Origin: Xiphydria camelus
Lineage: Eukaryota > Arthropoda > Insecta > Hymenoptera > Xiphydriidae
Assembly (NCBI GenBank): GCA_963678675.1
Contig: OY783194.1
Coordinates: 32,094,278-32,158,277, forward strand
Length of the DNA: 64,000 bases
Direction: 5' to 3'
Both the position numbers and the translations under genes were made by a program. The stretch's first letter is position 1, and every line of letters starts with the position of its first letter. Below the pieces are notes generated by a model, which was not told the DNA's origin, did no database searches, and saw only the letters and a program-made list of their open reading frames with translations. Positions 10,944 through 25,540 of the stretch are shown here, one piece after another.

Positions 10944-13900
10944 ATGAGGACGTACTTCGCGATGGCCGCCATCCTCCTCGCCGGTACGTACACACCACAT
11001 CTCCGCCAGAACCACCCCTCGACGTCACACGTGCGCCCGGTGAAAACGAGCGGGCGGAGAGATATTCGAGAATCGTTTCGAGACGAGAGGAAAAAGTGTG
11101 CGGCACAGTGGAAGTGTGTGACGACGAAAAGAAAACGGGAGAGCGTTGTGATATATGCATGTCGTATGTATGTATGTAACGGCTCGATGGCAGTGCGTCT
11201 CTTCGGATCTTCCCTTCTGCCGTTTCGCGTCTCGTTTGGTGTGCCCGAAGTTTCGAATGTTCGTTCGAACGAAAAATTTCGAGTTTAAAAGACCGTTGAG
11301 TTTATCGAGTAGGTCTGGTAATTAATACATTTAACGCTGACCGTGATCTCGTAAAGTAGACTTTTTTCGTTCTGGTGAACTTTCGGAACTTCTGGTACAT
11401 TTCGTTTGCACACCCGGGGAAAAGGTCTAGTTGAATACGAATCTGATATAAAAATTTATTTGAGATGAATAGGAATTTATTCGCATCGAACAAGAGTCTA
11501 TTTGGATTTGATTAATGTTCTACTAGGTTCGTACTCGATTAAAAATAAATTTGTCTATCACACACAGGTTCGTATTTAACTAGACTTTTTCTCTCCGAGC
11601 ATTGATCGTAAATCGTTACCTCCTTCCAAACGGTTGCGTCGTTGCACGCCATTCGACTTTTCTCGCTGCACGAATGGTCGCATATATTTGGTCGCGATGC
11701 TTCGCAACTTGACACGGATACACCGCGCCCACCTGTTGCAATATAATGGCACGCTATTCGCTCGTCAGCATCGTTAGAAATTGCAAGGAATTTCTACCAA
11801 GCCGAATTTATAATTCGCTCGAAGAATTTCGATTTTTTTCTTTCAAAAATCGTTTCACCGAGTGCCACGTCGCTTCGGTCGTGCGATCGCCCCTCGCTTT
11901 TCTTCGTGCCCGTGTAAAAAGACGCGAATCCGGAACGCGCGATTCCGACGCAATTCCGATACGAATATACTATTGATCGCCATGCTTTGATATCCGCTCG
12001 TCAATATCGCTGAAAGATTGTAAGGAATTCCAATTATAATGACCGCATTTATAATACTTTCGAAGAAATTCGATTTTTTTTTTTTCAAAAATCGTTTCAC
12101 CGAGTATCGGCCGGGCGACCGTTCCTCGCTTTTCTTCGTGCCCGTGTAAAAACGCGATCTGGACCTGGAACGCGCGATTCCGACGCGATAGAAAGCACTC
12201 GAATCGCGCGCGCGCACGCGAGTAAAACGACCGCTGTTCGCGGCCCGGAGACGCGGACGTTGTACCTACCTCCGTGCGCCGTTCTCTCGTCGATTGGTAT
12301 TGTATAGCAAGGATTCGAGGTCGAAGGAAAAAGAACCGCGCGATCTGTCCGTTTTTCCGGTTCCCAACGAGAATAACGGCCGTCCGTGCTCATGTACATT
12401 TAGATGCGCGGGAGAGCGCGAAGAGAGGGCCGATATCTCGCTTTCTTCGCGTCGTGCGATTTCCTTTTTTCTCGTCGCGCTCGATCGTATACACCGGGGG
12501 AAGAGTTTATTTGTAATAAGTAAATAAATAAATAAATATATATATCATATACATATATGATCATGACGAAAGAAATATTACGTTGAGCCAAGTAGATATA
12601 TGTTAATTATATTATTACAATATGTTTCTTTCATTTAAACAAATAGAGTAGTAGCCAACAAATATTTGCGTTGCCCAAAGAAATTTGTAGTTAATAAATA
12701 TACATATAATTATGGCGAAAGAAATATTTCGTTGAGCCAAGTTAATATATGTCAATCACACATTAGAACGTCCCTTTCATTCGAACAAATAGAATAACAG
12801 CCAACGAATATTTGCTTAGCCCAAAGAAACATTTCTCTCGCCACAATCAACTACAAATAAACTGCTTTCTCAGTCTACGTGCATTCTGCGCGTACCGCGC
12901 GTCGAGAGAGCGGGAGAGGCGGTAAATTTTACTTTCCTCGCGTATCGCGCGTATTTGGAACGCGCGGGCAACTCTCTTCGAAGCGAGCCGTCGTATACGC
13001 GCCGCGCGTACAGAGAGTGGCCGAACGTAACGCGGGATTTTCCCCTTTCGGTTAATAGCGCGTGCATGTGGACGCGCGGCCGATCGATTTCGCGGTGTAC
13101 ACGCAGGTAACCTTGGCACACTTTGCGACTTTCTTCCTTCGAGCGTGACGTTTAAAGGACCGAAGCGATTACGCGCGGGGGGATGGTCGATCGAAAACGC
13201 CTCAATTTACGTGGACTCTCGGGGGGCCCCGCTGCAGCTGAGCGGCTCCCGCGGCGCGGTCGGCCTCGCGCGCGGCTTCGATAGAGGCGCGAGAAAAAGA
13301 AAGAGTTCGAGCGACGCTCGCGCGCGGGGCCTGATTTTGGGTCTCTCACCCCGCGGGCGAACCCGGCAAAAATGAAAGTAAATATCGCTCGAGCGCGGAC
13401 TGTCGCGACGCGTACGTATATCACTCGGGGATATACAGTATGTACGAGGTTATAATATGGATAGACGATGTACCTAAAGCGCCGCGCGAACGGTCCACCG
13501 TATTTACCACGCGTGCACGGAGCCGAGTGAACGGGATGCTGGGTCCCGCAGCGCGGCGGCGAGACTGGCGCTGGGCCTCGAGTGAAAGTGCCTGGCGAAA
13601 GTCTTTGTGTCGCTTACATAAGAGGTTCGACTGTACACGGGAATCATATGCCATCGCGATTATTAGACGAGAGATTGCAGTTATTATCGGCTTCGCTATT
13701 GAAACCACCGCCGCGGCGGGAATTTCTTTTCCGTGTACAAGCTTCGGGGTAACCGTTCGCTCAAGTCGGCAGGTACACTCGACCTCGAATCTCGGTGATC
13801 GGCGCGTCGGACCGTCGAATATCCGCATGGTCGCGCGGAGGTGACGGATACGATCGTACGGGGTTTGGCCTTCGTCGATGCGGTTGAATTTCGCGCTCGG

Positions 13901-16900
13901 AAAAATCATTTTTATTTACGTCGAATAGCATGATTCGATAAATTCGGCTTAAGAGAGATGCGCAAGGACGATTACGGACAGAACGGATATCTTTTCTGCA
14001 CGGAAAGACTGGTAACAGTAGATTTTACTGTATTAATAATGATGGAGGTACATATAAGAGTGTTTGGATATTCCTACAGTGATGATGAACAATTTTTCCA
14101 TAGAATCTGGTAAATTGTAATGTAAACCATCACGATCAAATGTTTTCAAAAGAAAAATCACGGTACCGCACTGTGTAAAAACATCGGGAAACCTTCATGT
14201 GTACCTATTTTATCGAAAAAAAAAAACAGTAAAATTTACTGATATCAATCTTATTTAGAGTAAAAGAGGTAGATATAGAAATTTTCGGGTGTTTCTACTG
14301 TCCTGAAGAATAATTTTTCCTTAAAAACTAGTAAATTATAATGTCGACCAATCACGATCAAATATTTTCAAAACAAAAACCACGGTACAGCATCGTAAAA
14401 ATACCCGAAAACCCTCATGTGCACCTCTTTTATCACGAAAGAAATATAATTTACTGGTATCAGTCTTATTTACAGTAAAGGAGATGCACATAAGAATTTT
14501 CGGATGTTCCTACTTTGCTGAAGAACAATTTCTCCTTGGAAACTAGTAAATTGCAATATAAACCATAACGATCAAGTGCTTTTTTTCGAAGAAAAATTAC
14601 AGTACCGCACTGTGAAAACATCGAAAATCCCTCACGTGTATCTCTTTCATCGTTAATACAATAAAATTTATCGGTAACAGTCTTTCCCCCTAAAAAGTGA
14701 AAAATCTCCTCGTCTCTTAACCCCACGAATGACCTTCACGATACAGGAGCGAACGCGCAGGAGAGCTTCAAGTGCCCGGACGACTTCGGCTTCTACCCCC
14801 ATCACATCTCGTGCGACAAGTACTGGAAGTGCGACAACAACGTCGCCGAGCTGAAGACCTGCGGCAACGGTCTGGCGTTCGACGCCTCCGACAGCAAATT
14901 CCTCACCGAGAACTGCGACTACCTCCACAACGTGGAGTGCGGTGAGAGGACGCAGCTCGAGCCGCCCATCACCACGCCGCACTGCTCCCGCCTCTACGGC
15001 ATCTTCGCCGACGAGAAGAAGTGCGACGTCTTCTGGAACTGCTGGAACGGCGAGGCCTCCCGGTACCAGTGCAGCCCCGGCCTGGCGTACGACCGCGAGG
15101 CCCGCGTCTGCATGTGGGCCGACCAAGTGCCCGAGTGCAAGAACGAAGGTACGCGCTTCCTGCTGCGCGTTTTTTGTCGTCCTTCACGGTCGAGGGCCAC
15201 TCGCGTCACTTCCGATCGTGAATGGCGCGCCCGCTTAATGGCTCGCGCGCAGTGCCGCTCGACGGCGAAAGGCGAATGACCCGCGGTCTTACTTACCGCG
15301 TTTCTGAGTTCCGCGGTTGAAGGGGTGGGATTATTTAGAAACGATTTTCCTCGCTGTTTCTGTGTCGTTTAATTATTATACTCGAGGGAGTTTGGGAGTG
15401 TGCGGAGGAAAGCGGAGTAGAGCGGGCCGCTCGAATAGCAGCCAGTAGATACGGTTCGTTGAGCGTCTGCCGCTTTATTGGGAACGGTACGGCGCGGTGG
15501 ACGTATGACGGGTCGTATCTACTTCCCGCTACGGGTTCGGCTGCTACATTCAGGGGAAAGGTCCAGTTGAATACGAAGCTATAATGGAAAGATTCATTTG
15601 AGATGAATAGGAATATATTCACGTCGAACTAAAGTCTATTTGAATTTGACGAATAATTTAAATAGACTTTTGTTCGATTTGAAAAAATTCCTTGAAATAA
15701 ATTGTTCTTTTAGGTCGTATTCAATCAAACCTTCTCTCTCAGTCTAGCTTCGGGATCGTGAAAATCAATATCAAGTCATACTTATATCTGTGGCTTGGAT
15801 GAAAAAGGGCCTAAGTGCAAAAACTAAGATCCGAGACAAATTCGATTAAAGTTGATCGATTCGATGAAAGTAAAGGTCATTTAGGTCCTTTTAATATTTG
15901 CAACTTCGTAACCATTGATGATAGAGACTTGGGACCTTTTTCATTAAAAAGATCTGTTCGAAATTAGTAAGAAAAACTCTAAAATTCATTTTTGACAAAA
16001 TCGCACCCAGGCCCTTTTTCATCCAAGCCGCAGATATACGAAAGCAATATTTTTCCATGTAGAGATTACACATGTTTACATTTATCAGTCGTCCCTCTTT
16101 ATATTCATCAACGCAGAGGTCGCTGGAGGTTTCACGTGTCCCGCCGCCGGTGAGGTGGCCGGAGCATCGGGCAGCTTCTCCAGACACGCCCACCCCGAGG
16201 ACTGCAGAAAGTATTACATCTGCCTGGAGGGTATCGCCAGGGAGTACGGATGCCCGATCGGCACGGTCTTCAAGATCGGCGATTCCGACGGCAGCGGCGC
16301 CTGCGAGGACCCCGAGGACGTTCCCGGATGGTGAGTCGAATCGCCACGTGGCATTACTCTTCACTTGCAGATTCCTCTCGATCGGTACACCGACTTTGCG
16401 GCAGCTGCGCTGAACGGAGGACCCGACGAATCTCCGAAATCGGTGTCGGGCTTCTCGACTTGCGCGTGTCTCTCTCACGTTTTCACAGCACGCGCGCGCG
16501 CACAAATTTAACACCACCTCGTCGCGCCACCGCGCGAAAATCGATCAGCCGTGGGACGATAAAATTGGCACGACTCTTCTTCCTCTTCTTCCGCACTTCT
16601 CATCTCCAACTCATTGTCAGTCGACTAACACACACCGCGGGCGTTCGCGAGTGTCCTTCGGGCTACGTTGACGTCGACCTCTAACAGAAGAGAAATTCTC
16701 ACGTCTCGCCGTGGTCTTCGCAACCGCTGCACGTCTCATGGAAATGCATACACGCATACGTTCACGCATCGACGCACGCACGCACGCACTCACGCGCGGG
16801 CACAGCACGTACCCGCACCCCCGTCATCGCATGTCCAAGGCACGCTCTCGCATGGTCCATAACCCCCGGTTTTCTCGGTTCTGCTTCACAGTGAGGATTA

Positions 16901-17075
16901 CTACGGTGACCTGGACTTGAAGAGCATCAGGAAGAGCGAACTGCTGGCCGGGATCCAGAACTCGGGCGAATCCAGGAACCTACCCAAGCCATCCCAGAGC
17001 AAGCCCAGACCTGCCGCGAACGTTCCCGCGAGGCCCGCACCCGTCCCCGCGAGGCCCGCCCCCGTCACGGAATAA
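10944..17075 (+). CDS. Gasp: Gasp (obstructor-C), three-domain chitin-binding tracheal/cuticle protein
   Basis: Secreted chitin-binding protein of the tracheal lining and cuticle matrix. Coding exons by splice signals: 10944-10983, 14747-15148, 16117-16330, 16892-17075, giving 279 residues. Residues 1-17 are a signal peptide (MRTYFAMAAILLAGANA). Three peritrophin-A (ChtBD2) domains follow, each with six cysteines: about C23-C78, C93-C144 and C155-C219. The stretches ESFKCPDDFGFYPHH and ITTPHCSRLYGIF are characteristic of Gasp/obstructor-C orthologues. The tail (220-279) begins EDYYGDLDLK and ends in Pro/Ala repeats (ARPAPVPARPAPV). Introns are in phases 1, 1 and 2 and the frame is continuous across all junctions. 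Intron 1 is 3.8 kb and carries a trimer repeat; introns 1 and 2 both carry MITEs. A second possible last exon lies at 18316. Confidence 0.93.
11405..11605. mobile_element. Family B MITE in Gasp intron 1
   Basis: Begins GGTCTAGTTGAATACGAATC and closes with a diverged inverted counterpart (GTATTTAACTAGACTTTTTC). Relatives lie at 15545-15750 (Gasp intron 2) and 29190-29425. Confidence 0.7.
12505..12865. mobile_element. Tandemly duplicated MITE related to family A, in Gasp intron 1
   Basis: Two successive versions of GCGAAAGAAATATTTCGTTGAGCC-type sequence (about 12575 and 12715) are followed by ATTTGC..GCCCAAAGAAA at about 12665 and 12815. It ends in ACTACAAATAAACTG, the inverted form of the family A end. 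Confidence 0.6.
13999..14686. repeat. Three-unit tandem array of family C element, Gasp intron 1
   Basis: Starts CACGGAAAGACTGGTAACAG and ends CGGTAACAGTCTTTCC. Between these are three head-to-tail units of about 220 bp, each with GAAGAA-AATTT-TCC, AACTAGTAAATT-type, CACGATCAA and ACGGTAC-GCA landmarks. It ends about 60 bp before the exon 2 acceptor. The monomer form is at 3965-4194. Confidence 0.75.
15545..15750. mobile_element. Family B MITE in Gasp intron 2
   Basis: GGTCCAGTTGAATACGA at the left and TCGTATTCAATCAAACC at the right are inverted. The inner parts CATTTGAGATGAATAGGAAT and AAGTCTATTTGAATTTGA match the other family B copies. Confidence 0.7.
15787..16034. mobile_element. 248-bp MITE with TA duplication, Gasp intron 2
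   Basis: Terminal inverted repeats of about 29 bp: the left begins TCTGTGGCTTGGATGAAAAA, the right ends TTTTTCATCCAAGCCGCAGA, and both are flanked by TA. The right half of the same family reappears at about 58437-58501 in the DXO array. Confidence 0.8.
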
Positions 17076-17437
17076 CTTCTCACGTTTAACCCTCCCCGCC
17101 CCGAACCTCTATCGATGAACCCAAAGGTGGCGGCGGGCCAAGAGCCAGTGTGTCGAAGTTCGGGACGAGAGTTAGAAAAGAAAAGTGACGAAAAAAACGT
17201 CCCGCAGCAAATGCCAAAGCGCGACAGCCTTTCTTAACGTTCGACTAACGATATTTACGCGGAAATGATCGCGATCGACACACGCGCTCGATCCGCCCGT
17301 ATATTTTTGGCTCCGTTTGACGCCCCTCGTGCCCCCTCCCCCCTCCGCCCTTCCGATCAAAACCCCATCGCGTTCTTCTTCCGCCCCCCGCAGAAAGAAA
17401 AAAAAGATCCAAAACCTACTCTGCTCACTTATTTTTA

Positions 17438-17457
17438 AATAAAAAAGACAAAATAAA
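17438..17457 (+). terminator. Gasp polyadenylation signals, proximal isoform
   Basis: Two AATAAA hexamers (17438 and 17452) lie about 360 bp after the Gasp stop codon, fitting a 3' UTR end near 17470. Confidence 0.6.
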
Positions 17458-18315
17458 AAAATCTATAAAATTCACCCTCGACTGACTTTCTTCGTTCGTT
17501 AATCAACAGCTGTGTGTGCTCTCATATCACTCTCCTGTGTTTTTTCGTGCATCCCTCGCATTCTATCTTCTTCCTGCGACGAATGGTACAAGTACTCACT
17601 ATGTAACTATTGTGTGTCTGTGTTTTTATCTCTCGCTCTTTCTCTCTATCTGTCTGTCTGTCTGTCTTTACTCTGCATGCTCTCGCGCGACACTGTGTGA
17701 TCTAATTTCATGTAACGCACTCTGTACACTGTTGAAAGGGTTTTTGTAAATTTGTTATACATTTTTTGTAGATAAGTATTACAAAATTGCAAGTTATAGG
17801 CGCAGTTAATTGCTATGAATTATTTGCAATTTTCGAAAAAAAAAAACTAGAATTTTTCAGATTTTGCTGGAAAGATGATTCAATTTTGGTATAGTTAAAG
17901 TGGTTTTGTGGTAAATTTAAATCAAATCTGTAGTAAATTCAATTGTTCGAATCGCGTACAGTAATTTTCATGGACAAAAAGTTGTATGATAAAAACTTCA
18001 TAAAAGTAATATGAATTTTGCTACAAAAACTTTTTACGGTGTACTCTAAACAATCTTCGATAGGAGGCCTCCTAGCACGAGTACCGATCGTTCGGGTGAT
18101 TCGGATGTCGAAGAGACGCTCGTTTCCCTTTTTTCGTTGAGCGTCCATTTCGAGCGTTTTTGCGGTATAGCATTTTTAGAGCCACCGCAGCGCTCGAGTG
18201 ACGAATGACGTTTTTCATATTCACGTCGCTCGCGAGTCCTCGCACTATGTCCTATCCGCTCCTCTCGGAGCGATCTACTTATGCACGAGTATAAAGAATG
18301 CAATGATTTTGTTAG

Positions 18316-18376
18316 CGAGGACTACTACGGAAACGTGGATCTAAAGGCTCTTCGTAAGCAGGGATTCAAGAAGTAG
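18316..18376 (+). CDS. Gasp: Alternative terminal exon of Gasp
   Basis: After an AG at 18314-18315, the sequence reads in the phase needed to join Gasp exon 3 (which ends two bases into a codon). The product would be C-EDYYGNVDLKALRKQGFKK and stop, giving a 238-residue isoform. The main last exon starts with EDYYGDLDLKSIRKSE, so the two ends are clearly homologous and look like an exon duplication. This version lacks the Pro/Ala tail. Two AATAAA signals at 18608 and 18622 would serve it. The polypyrimidine tract is modest, so use in vivo is inference. Confidence 0.75.
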
Positions 18377-18607
18377 GCGAAGTCGGTAGAAAACCTTAGG
18401 GCGTAAGTCATAACTACGACGATGCGGGAGAAAGATACGGAATCAAGCAAAGCTCGTCGACTCTCTCGGCAAGCCGGAGAACCACCTCTCTCGACCGGCA
18501 TCCCCCTGGTCACGCTCTCTAACTGTAATAGAGGCCTTCCTACGACTCTCGCGTGCATACTTTTCCCATTTATCTTGTATTGCTCGTACGATCTAGTTTA
18601 GTATGTA

Positions 18608-18627
18608 AATAAATTATAGTAAATAAA
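18608..18627 (+). terminator. Polyadenylation signals for the distal Gasp isoform
   Basis: Two AATAAA hexamers about 230-250 bp beyond the alternative stop codon at 18376. Confidence 0.55.
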
Positions 18628-18639
18628 GGTACGTCTCGG

Positions 18640-19426
18640 ATAAAGAAAAAAGTGGTACGTGTCCTTATTCGCGCGGTGGGCTTATTGTGAGAAGAGAATT
18701 GCGTAGGACGATCCGGAATTCCTTGTGAATGGAAATGTTCAGTGCGATCTCTTACTAATATTGCTCGCCGATTATTATCGATTACTTTTATATATACGTA
18801 CTGTTTATTATCTTTTATTTGCCGGATAAAATATAATGTCGTGTGGCGAATAATTGAGTCAAAGGTTATTTATATATGTATACATTTATAAATGCTGCTA
18901 TCAATGTTCGTCAGATTAAATCATTGAGTCTAAATCATCTCTAAAAAAGAGGATTATGATCCACGGATCTTCCAAAGTAAAAGACAATATCTCTCGAGCG
19001 ATATTCTCGAGTGCTTTTTTATAGAGTTACCATTTCGATTCAATCAATTTATCATAATTTCACGACAATCACCGATAATCTAAATCATATATCTGAATCT
19101 AGTGAAGATATCGAGGGGCTATATTATGATCTATAATATGTATTGTATATATGTTGAGAATAAAATATAGTTTTTATTCCAATACTAATTTCACGAAGTA
19201 CACAACAGAACCACATTTTCTGCTGTTTCTGTTTGGCAAATTATTATTTGATCACTCAAGATCACTCTAAATAGATTACAATATGTGATACACGTATATC
19301 ATCATTACTTGTTTGAGTGTATTATTCTCTTTACTGACGGTTGTTTGCTTAGACGGTAGGTACACAATGAAAAATATTATTTTCTGCGTCATTCCGCGAA
19401 TTTCCGCCTGGCTGTGCTTTAGCATA
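18640..19426. other. Intergenic, AT-rich
   Basis: Between the distal Gasp end and the receptor gene. No exon or repeat recognised apart from the element starting at 19427. Confidence 0.4.
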
Positions 19427-19709
19427 CAGCTACTCACAAAAGTATCCGCCCATCAGGTTAACGAATTAAGAAGAATATAATAATAATTACGTTAATAATT
19501 AAGGTGACACAATTTTAAAAAATTTATAATTTAATTCGGATAATCGAACATTCGGGCATGGTATAGAAGCGTTCAGATAATCAACGATTCGAATAATCGA
19601 GGTTCGATTATAATTATCCGTTATTCATAAAAGGTCTGTATTTCGAAAATATGAGTGATTAAAAGTCGTACATATATATACAAAGGGTGGATACTTTTGT
19701 GAATAGCTG
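19427..19709. mobile_element. Tc1/mariner-like MITE, 283 bp
   Basis: Left end CAGCTACTCACAAAAGTATC is matched by the reverse complement of GATACTTTTGTGAATAGCTG at the right (about 23 of 25 positions over the full ends), with TA on both sides. The CACAAAAGTAT core is typical of Tc1-type ends. No transposase. Confidence 0.8.
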
Positions 19710-19922
19710 TATGTACCTTCGTCTTTCCATTACGAATTACTAGAGCGGTATCGATTTCTCTCTAATGGCGATAATCCATTTACTCCCAACGCCTCAGTCG
19801 CACTGTAGGCTTTGTCGAGAACGTCGACTCTTATTTGCGTTCCAACGCAACTAATATCGCTTCGGACTACTCAGGCGCACTCCAATAATCGCACCCTCGC
19901 CTAATTATCGACTAAAGGGACG

Positions 19923-21761
19923 ATGAAACTCGTTAAACCAATTTTCATCGGAATTATTTCCCTCGATTTATTCACGCTCGTCGCGGCATCCGTCGATAAG
20001 ATCCACGAAATGACCGCGATAAATGACACGATGGACCCGTGGTCCATCAAACTTGTAGATGCTGCGCTGCATATATTGAAGTACAATTCGCCGACGAATA
20101 CTGTAATCATACACTCGAACTCAAAGCCTGCGTTCGGTTATTTTTTCCGATCACTCAAGAAAATCCACGCAACGGCGATCATAATAAACTCGTGGGAATT
20201 TCTCAAACCGATGAAAACCCTCCTAGCCGTTTGCACCTTCATCCGGAACACCTCCACGCTGCAACGTGTCGATCTGTCGAGCGTCCATCCGCAGTCGTAC
20301 GTTCTTCTGACACTGACGGAACCCACAGCAGGTGGAGAAATGTCTACTGTTATTCGCGACATTGGAAAGCTCATCCGAGAGTATCGACTCTACAACGTCG
20401 TGATCCTTTACAACCGCATAGGCGAGGATGGCGCGCCGAGTCTTCGCGCGGGAAGATACGATTTATTCTGCGACCTTCCGGACGCCTTCGAGGACGTGAC
20501 CGACGCGCTGGCATCCGGCAAGGTGTTCCACGAGGCCATTCGCTCGCTCTGCGGTTATCGTCTGCGCGTGAGTATGAAGAACACCAGCTTCGCTCGAAAT
20601 TACGTCCAGGGCGAGGAGAAGATCGGATTAGAGGGCCAAGTGCTGAACGTGCTGCTGAAGCTGACGAACGCGACGGCGGATGTGCGCCTCTTCGGCAGGG
20701 CCGTCTCCCAATTCTGGCGGGAAAATACCACGGAGCTGATAAAGCGAGCGATCTTTCAGAGGGACGTATGGATGTCCCCGTGGTACCCGCTGCCGGACAT
20801 CACTGAGTATGCGGATCACTCGTATCCGCACGAGAAGGATGACTCTTGCTTCGTGGTTCCCAAGGGCGGTCGGATGCCGCAGCACTTCAATATTCTATCC
20901 GCGTTCAAAGGTGACTCCCTCGTGCTCGTTATCGCCTCGATCGTCGCGTCCAGCGGAATAATGCACCTCGTGAACAGGTGCGAGAGTTGGATTCGTCGCG
21001 AGCCACGCTACGACGTGTGGTACTCGTTCAGAGTTGTTCACGTCTTTCTGAATTCCGGCGTGACTCTGCCGACGATGCCGGCAGATCGTCTCGTGATCGC
21101 CAGTGTGACGCTGTTCGCGTATCTGCTGCTGGTCATAGTGCAGTGTTTCCTCATGAGTAATCTCGTGATCACCCGATTTTATCCCGACATCGAGACCATT
21201 AGCGAATTGATCGAGTCTGGATACCAGATTCTCCTGCACAATGAGATATATCAGTTTCTTCGCGGGAAAATGGATCCCGATTTGTTCGCGCGATTGAAGC
21301 ATACGATGAGAATAGAAGAGCCTGATTTCGTGATGAGAGCTGCTTTCTACGCGAACGAACCGCACGCTCTGCCGATGTTTCGCAGTCAGGCTGAACAGAT
21401 GGTAAGAATGACCACCCACTTCGTGAACGATCGGCCGATATACCACATTATGAAGGAGTGTCCCGTGCCAGAAGTCCTCGTGTACTTCGTTGCTCTCGAT
21501 TCGCCTCTAATGCATCCGTTGAACCACGCGACTCGATCCATCATCGAGTCGGGATTATCTCGCGTGTGGCCGCAGATGATCGTCGATTTCAAGTTGAGCG
21601 TCTCTCTTGTTCCAGGGAACGCGTCTAAGGAAACGGTTATCAGTTCTCGTCACCTTGCCAGCGTTTTTACCATCTACAGCCTTGGGATTTCGTTGAGCGT
21701 GTGTGTGTTCGTCGGAGAAATGCGGAATGCGCTGGCTAAATTGTTGCGGCGTTTTTTATAG
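19923..21761 (+). CDS. Divergent ionotropic receptor (IR), single exon
   Basis: 612-residue intronless reading frame with the architecture of insect ionotropic receptors, the chemosensory branch of the ionotropic glutamate receptor family. Residues 1-22 are a signal peptide (MKLVKPIFIGIISLDLFTLV). An N-terminal region to about 235 is followed by an S1-like segment (EGQVLNVLLKLTNA), a membrane segment at about 331-351, a second at about 388-415 (RLVIASVTLFAYLLLVIVQC), an S2-like lobe, and a last segment at about 578-599 (VFTIYSLGISLSVCVFVGE). The pore region NSGVTLPTMPADR lies just before the second segment. I could not identify the canonical glutamate-contacting residues, as is usual for divergent tuning IRs. 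Lack of introns also fits species-expanded IRs. The ligand is unknown. Confidence is high for the family and low for any subfamily. Confidence 0.85.
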   Translation: MKLVKPIFIGIISLDLFTLVAASVDKIHEMTAINDTMDPWSIKLVDAALHILKYNSPTNTVIIHSNSKPAFGYFFRSLKKIHATAIIINSWEFLKPMKTLLAVCTFIRNTSTLQRVDLSSVHPQSYVLLTLTEPTAGGEMSTVIRDIGKLIREYRLYNVVILYNRIGEDGAPSLRAGRYDLFCDLPDAFEDVTDALASGKVFHEAIRSLCGYRLRVSMKNTSFARNYVQGEEKIGLEGQVLNVLLKLTNATADVRLFGRAVSQFWRENTTELIKRAIFQRDVWMSPWYPLPDITEYADHSYPHEKDDSCFVVPKGGRMPQHFNILSAFKGDSLVLVIASIVASSGIMHLVNRCESWIRREPRYDVWYSFRVVHVFLNSGVTLPTMPADRLVIASVTLFAYLLLVIVQCFLMSNLVITRFYPDIETISELIESGYQILLHNEIYQFLRGKMDPDLFARLKHTMRIEEPDFVMRAAFYANEPHALPMFRSQAEQMVRMTTHFVNDRPIYHIMKECPVPEVLVYFVALDSPLMHPLNHATRSIIESGLSRVWPQMIVDFKLSVSLVPGNASKETVISSRHLASVFTIYSLGISLSVCVFVGEMRNALAKLLRRFL

Positions 21762-24739
<2,978 letters not shown>

Positions 24740-24931
24740 GAGGGACAATTGAATAATCTACAATTAATGTATAAATGCAACGTCACGTTTTATCCCGTAG
24801 GCCGATTCCTACTGGAGATTGTAGTGGCGTTGTAGTGAAATTTTATTAAACCTTTTTCGTGGCTCACATCATTGTATTTATTTCAAAATTAATTTATTTG
24901 TCTTAAGAGTATGTGCGATGGTTTTTTTTGT

Positions 24932-25540
24932 CTATTTCCCTGAAGCGGTAGCCAATGGATTCCTCAGAACTAAAATAACTGAGTCGCCACGAAGAAACAT
25001 TTTTGAAATAAATCTATCCTTATTCACGGGTTTGGCCTGCAATGAGAATGATAACGGAGGGTAAATACTACAGAATTACATGGTCGATGGAATAGATTTG
25101 TAGGGTAGTTTTTTCGCTCGTTACCTTCTTTTTTCCTTTTCCGGTACGCGGGAGTTCCGTCCACATCTCCTTCACATTCTCTAAAACCATGTTGCAGTGC
25201 CTGTCGAACGCCTTGACCCTTCCAAGGAGTTTTTTGTTGTTTCGGCAATTTATCAGAACTTGAGTGTTGTTTTTCACAGACTGAGTTAGGACCGAAAGCG
25301 GCCCGGTATTGAACTCCTCTTCCTCTCTCTTGGCGAGTTCCTCTGGGGTCATTTCAGACTTTGGCTTTGTCAACGACCTGATATTGAATGTCAAAAAAAT
25401 AAGTTGATTAAAAACTTACTTCGAGTTTGTCGTCGTCCCGAAAGTTAGGTTATGTCGTACAGCTCGTAATTTCGTTTAAAGAAGATGCGTAATAGATAAG
25501 CAGTCGAATTTTATGTAATTTAATAAATGACTACTTACAT
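24932..25540 (-). CDS. SNRPD2: Small nuclear ribonucleoprotein Sm D2
   Basis: Core Sm ring protein of the spliceosomal U1, U2, U4 and U5 snRNPs. Coding pieces on the minus strand: 25539-25540 (first two bases of ATG), 25125-25377, 24932-25036, giving 119 residues, the usual size. [40 protein letters not shown] and [20 protein letters not shown] (Sm1) match the family. After intron 2 it continues [20 protein letters not shown] and [14 protein letters not shown] (Sm2). The start is inferred from a donor directly after AT (AT/GTAAGT) and an acceptor before GTCGTTGACAAAG; only this join gives an initiator at the right distance. Reading straight upstream of the acceptor gives an unrelated N-terminus. 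Confidence 0.93.

Noticed and set aside
20039..20806. 255-codon frame overlapping the receptor gene
   Set aside because: Out-of-frame shadow of the ionotropic receptor, which has clear membrane topology in the other frame.
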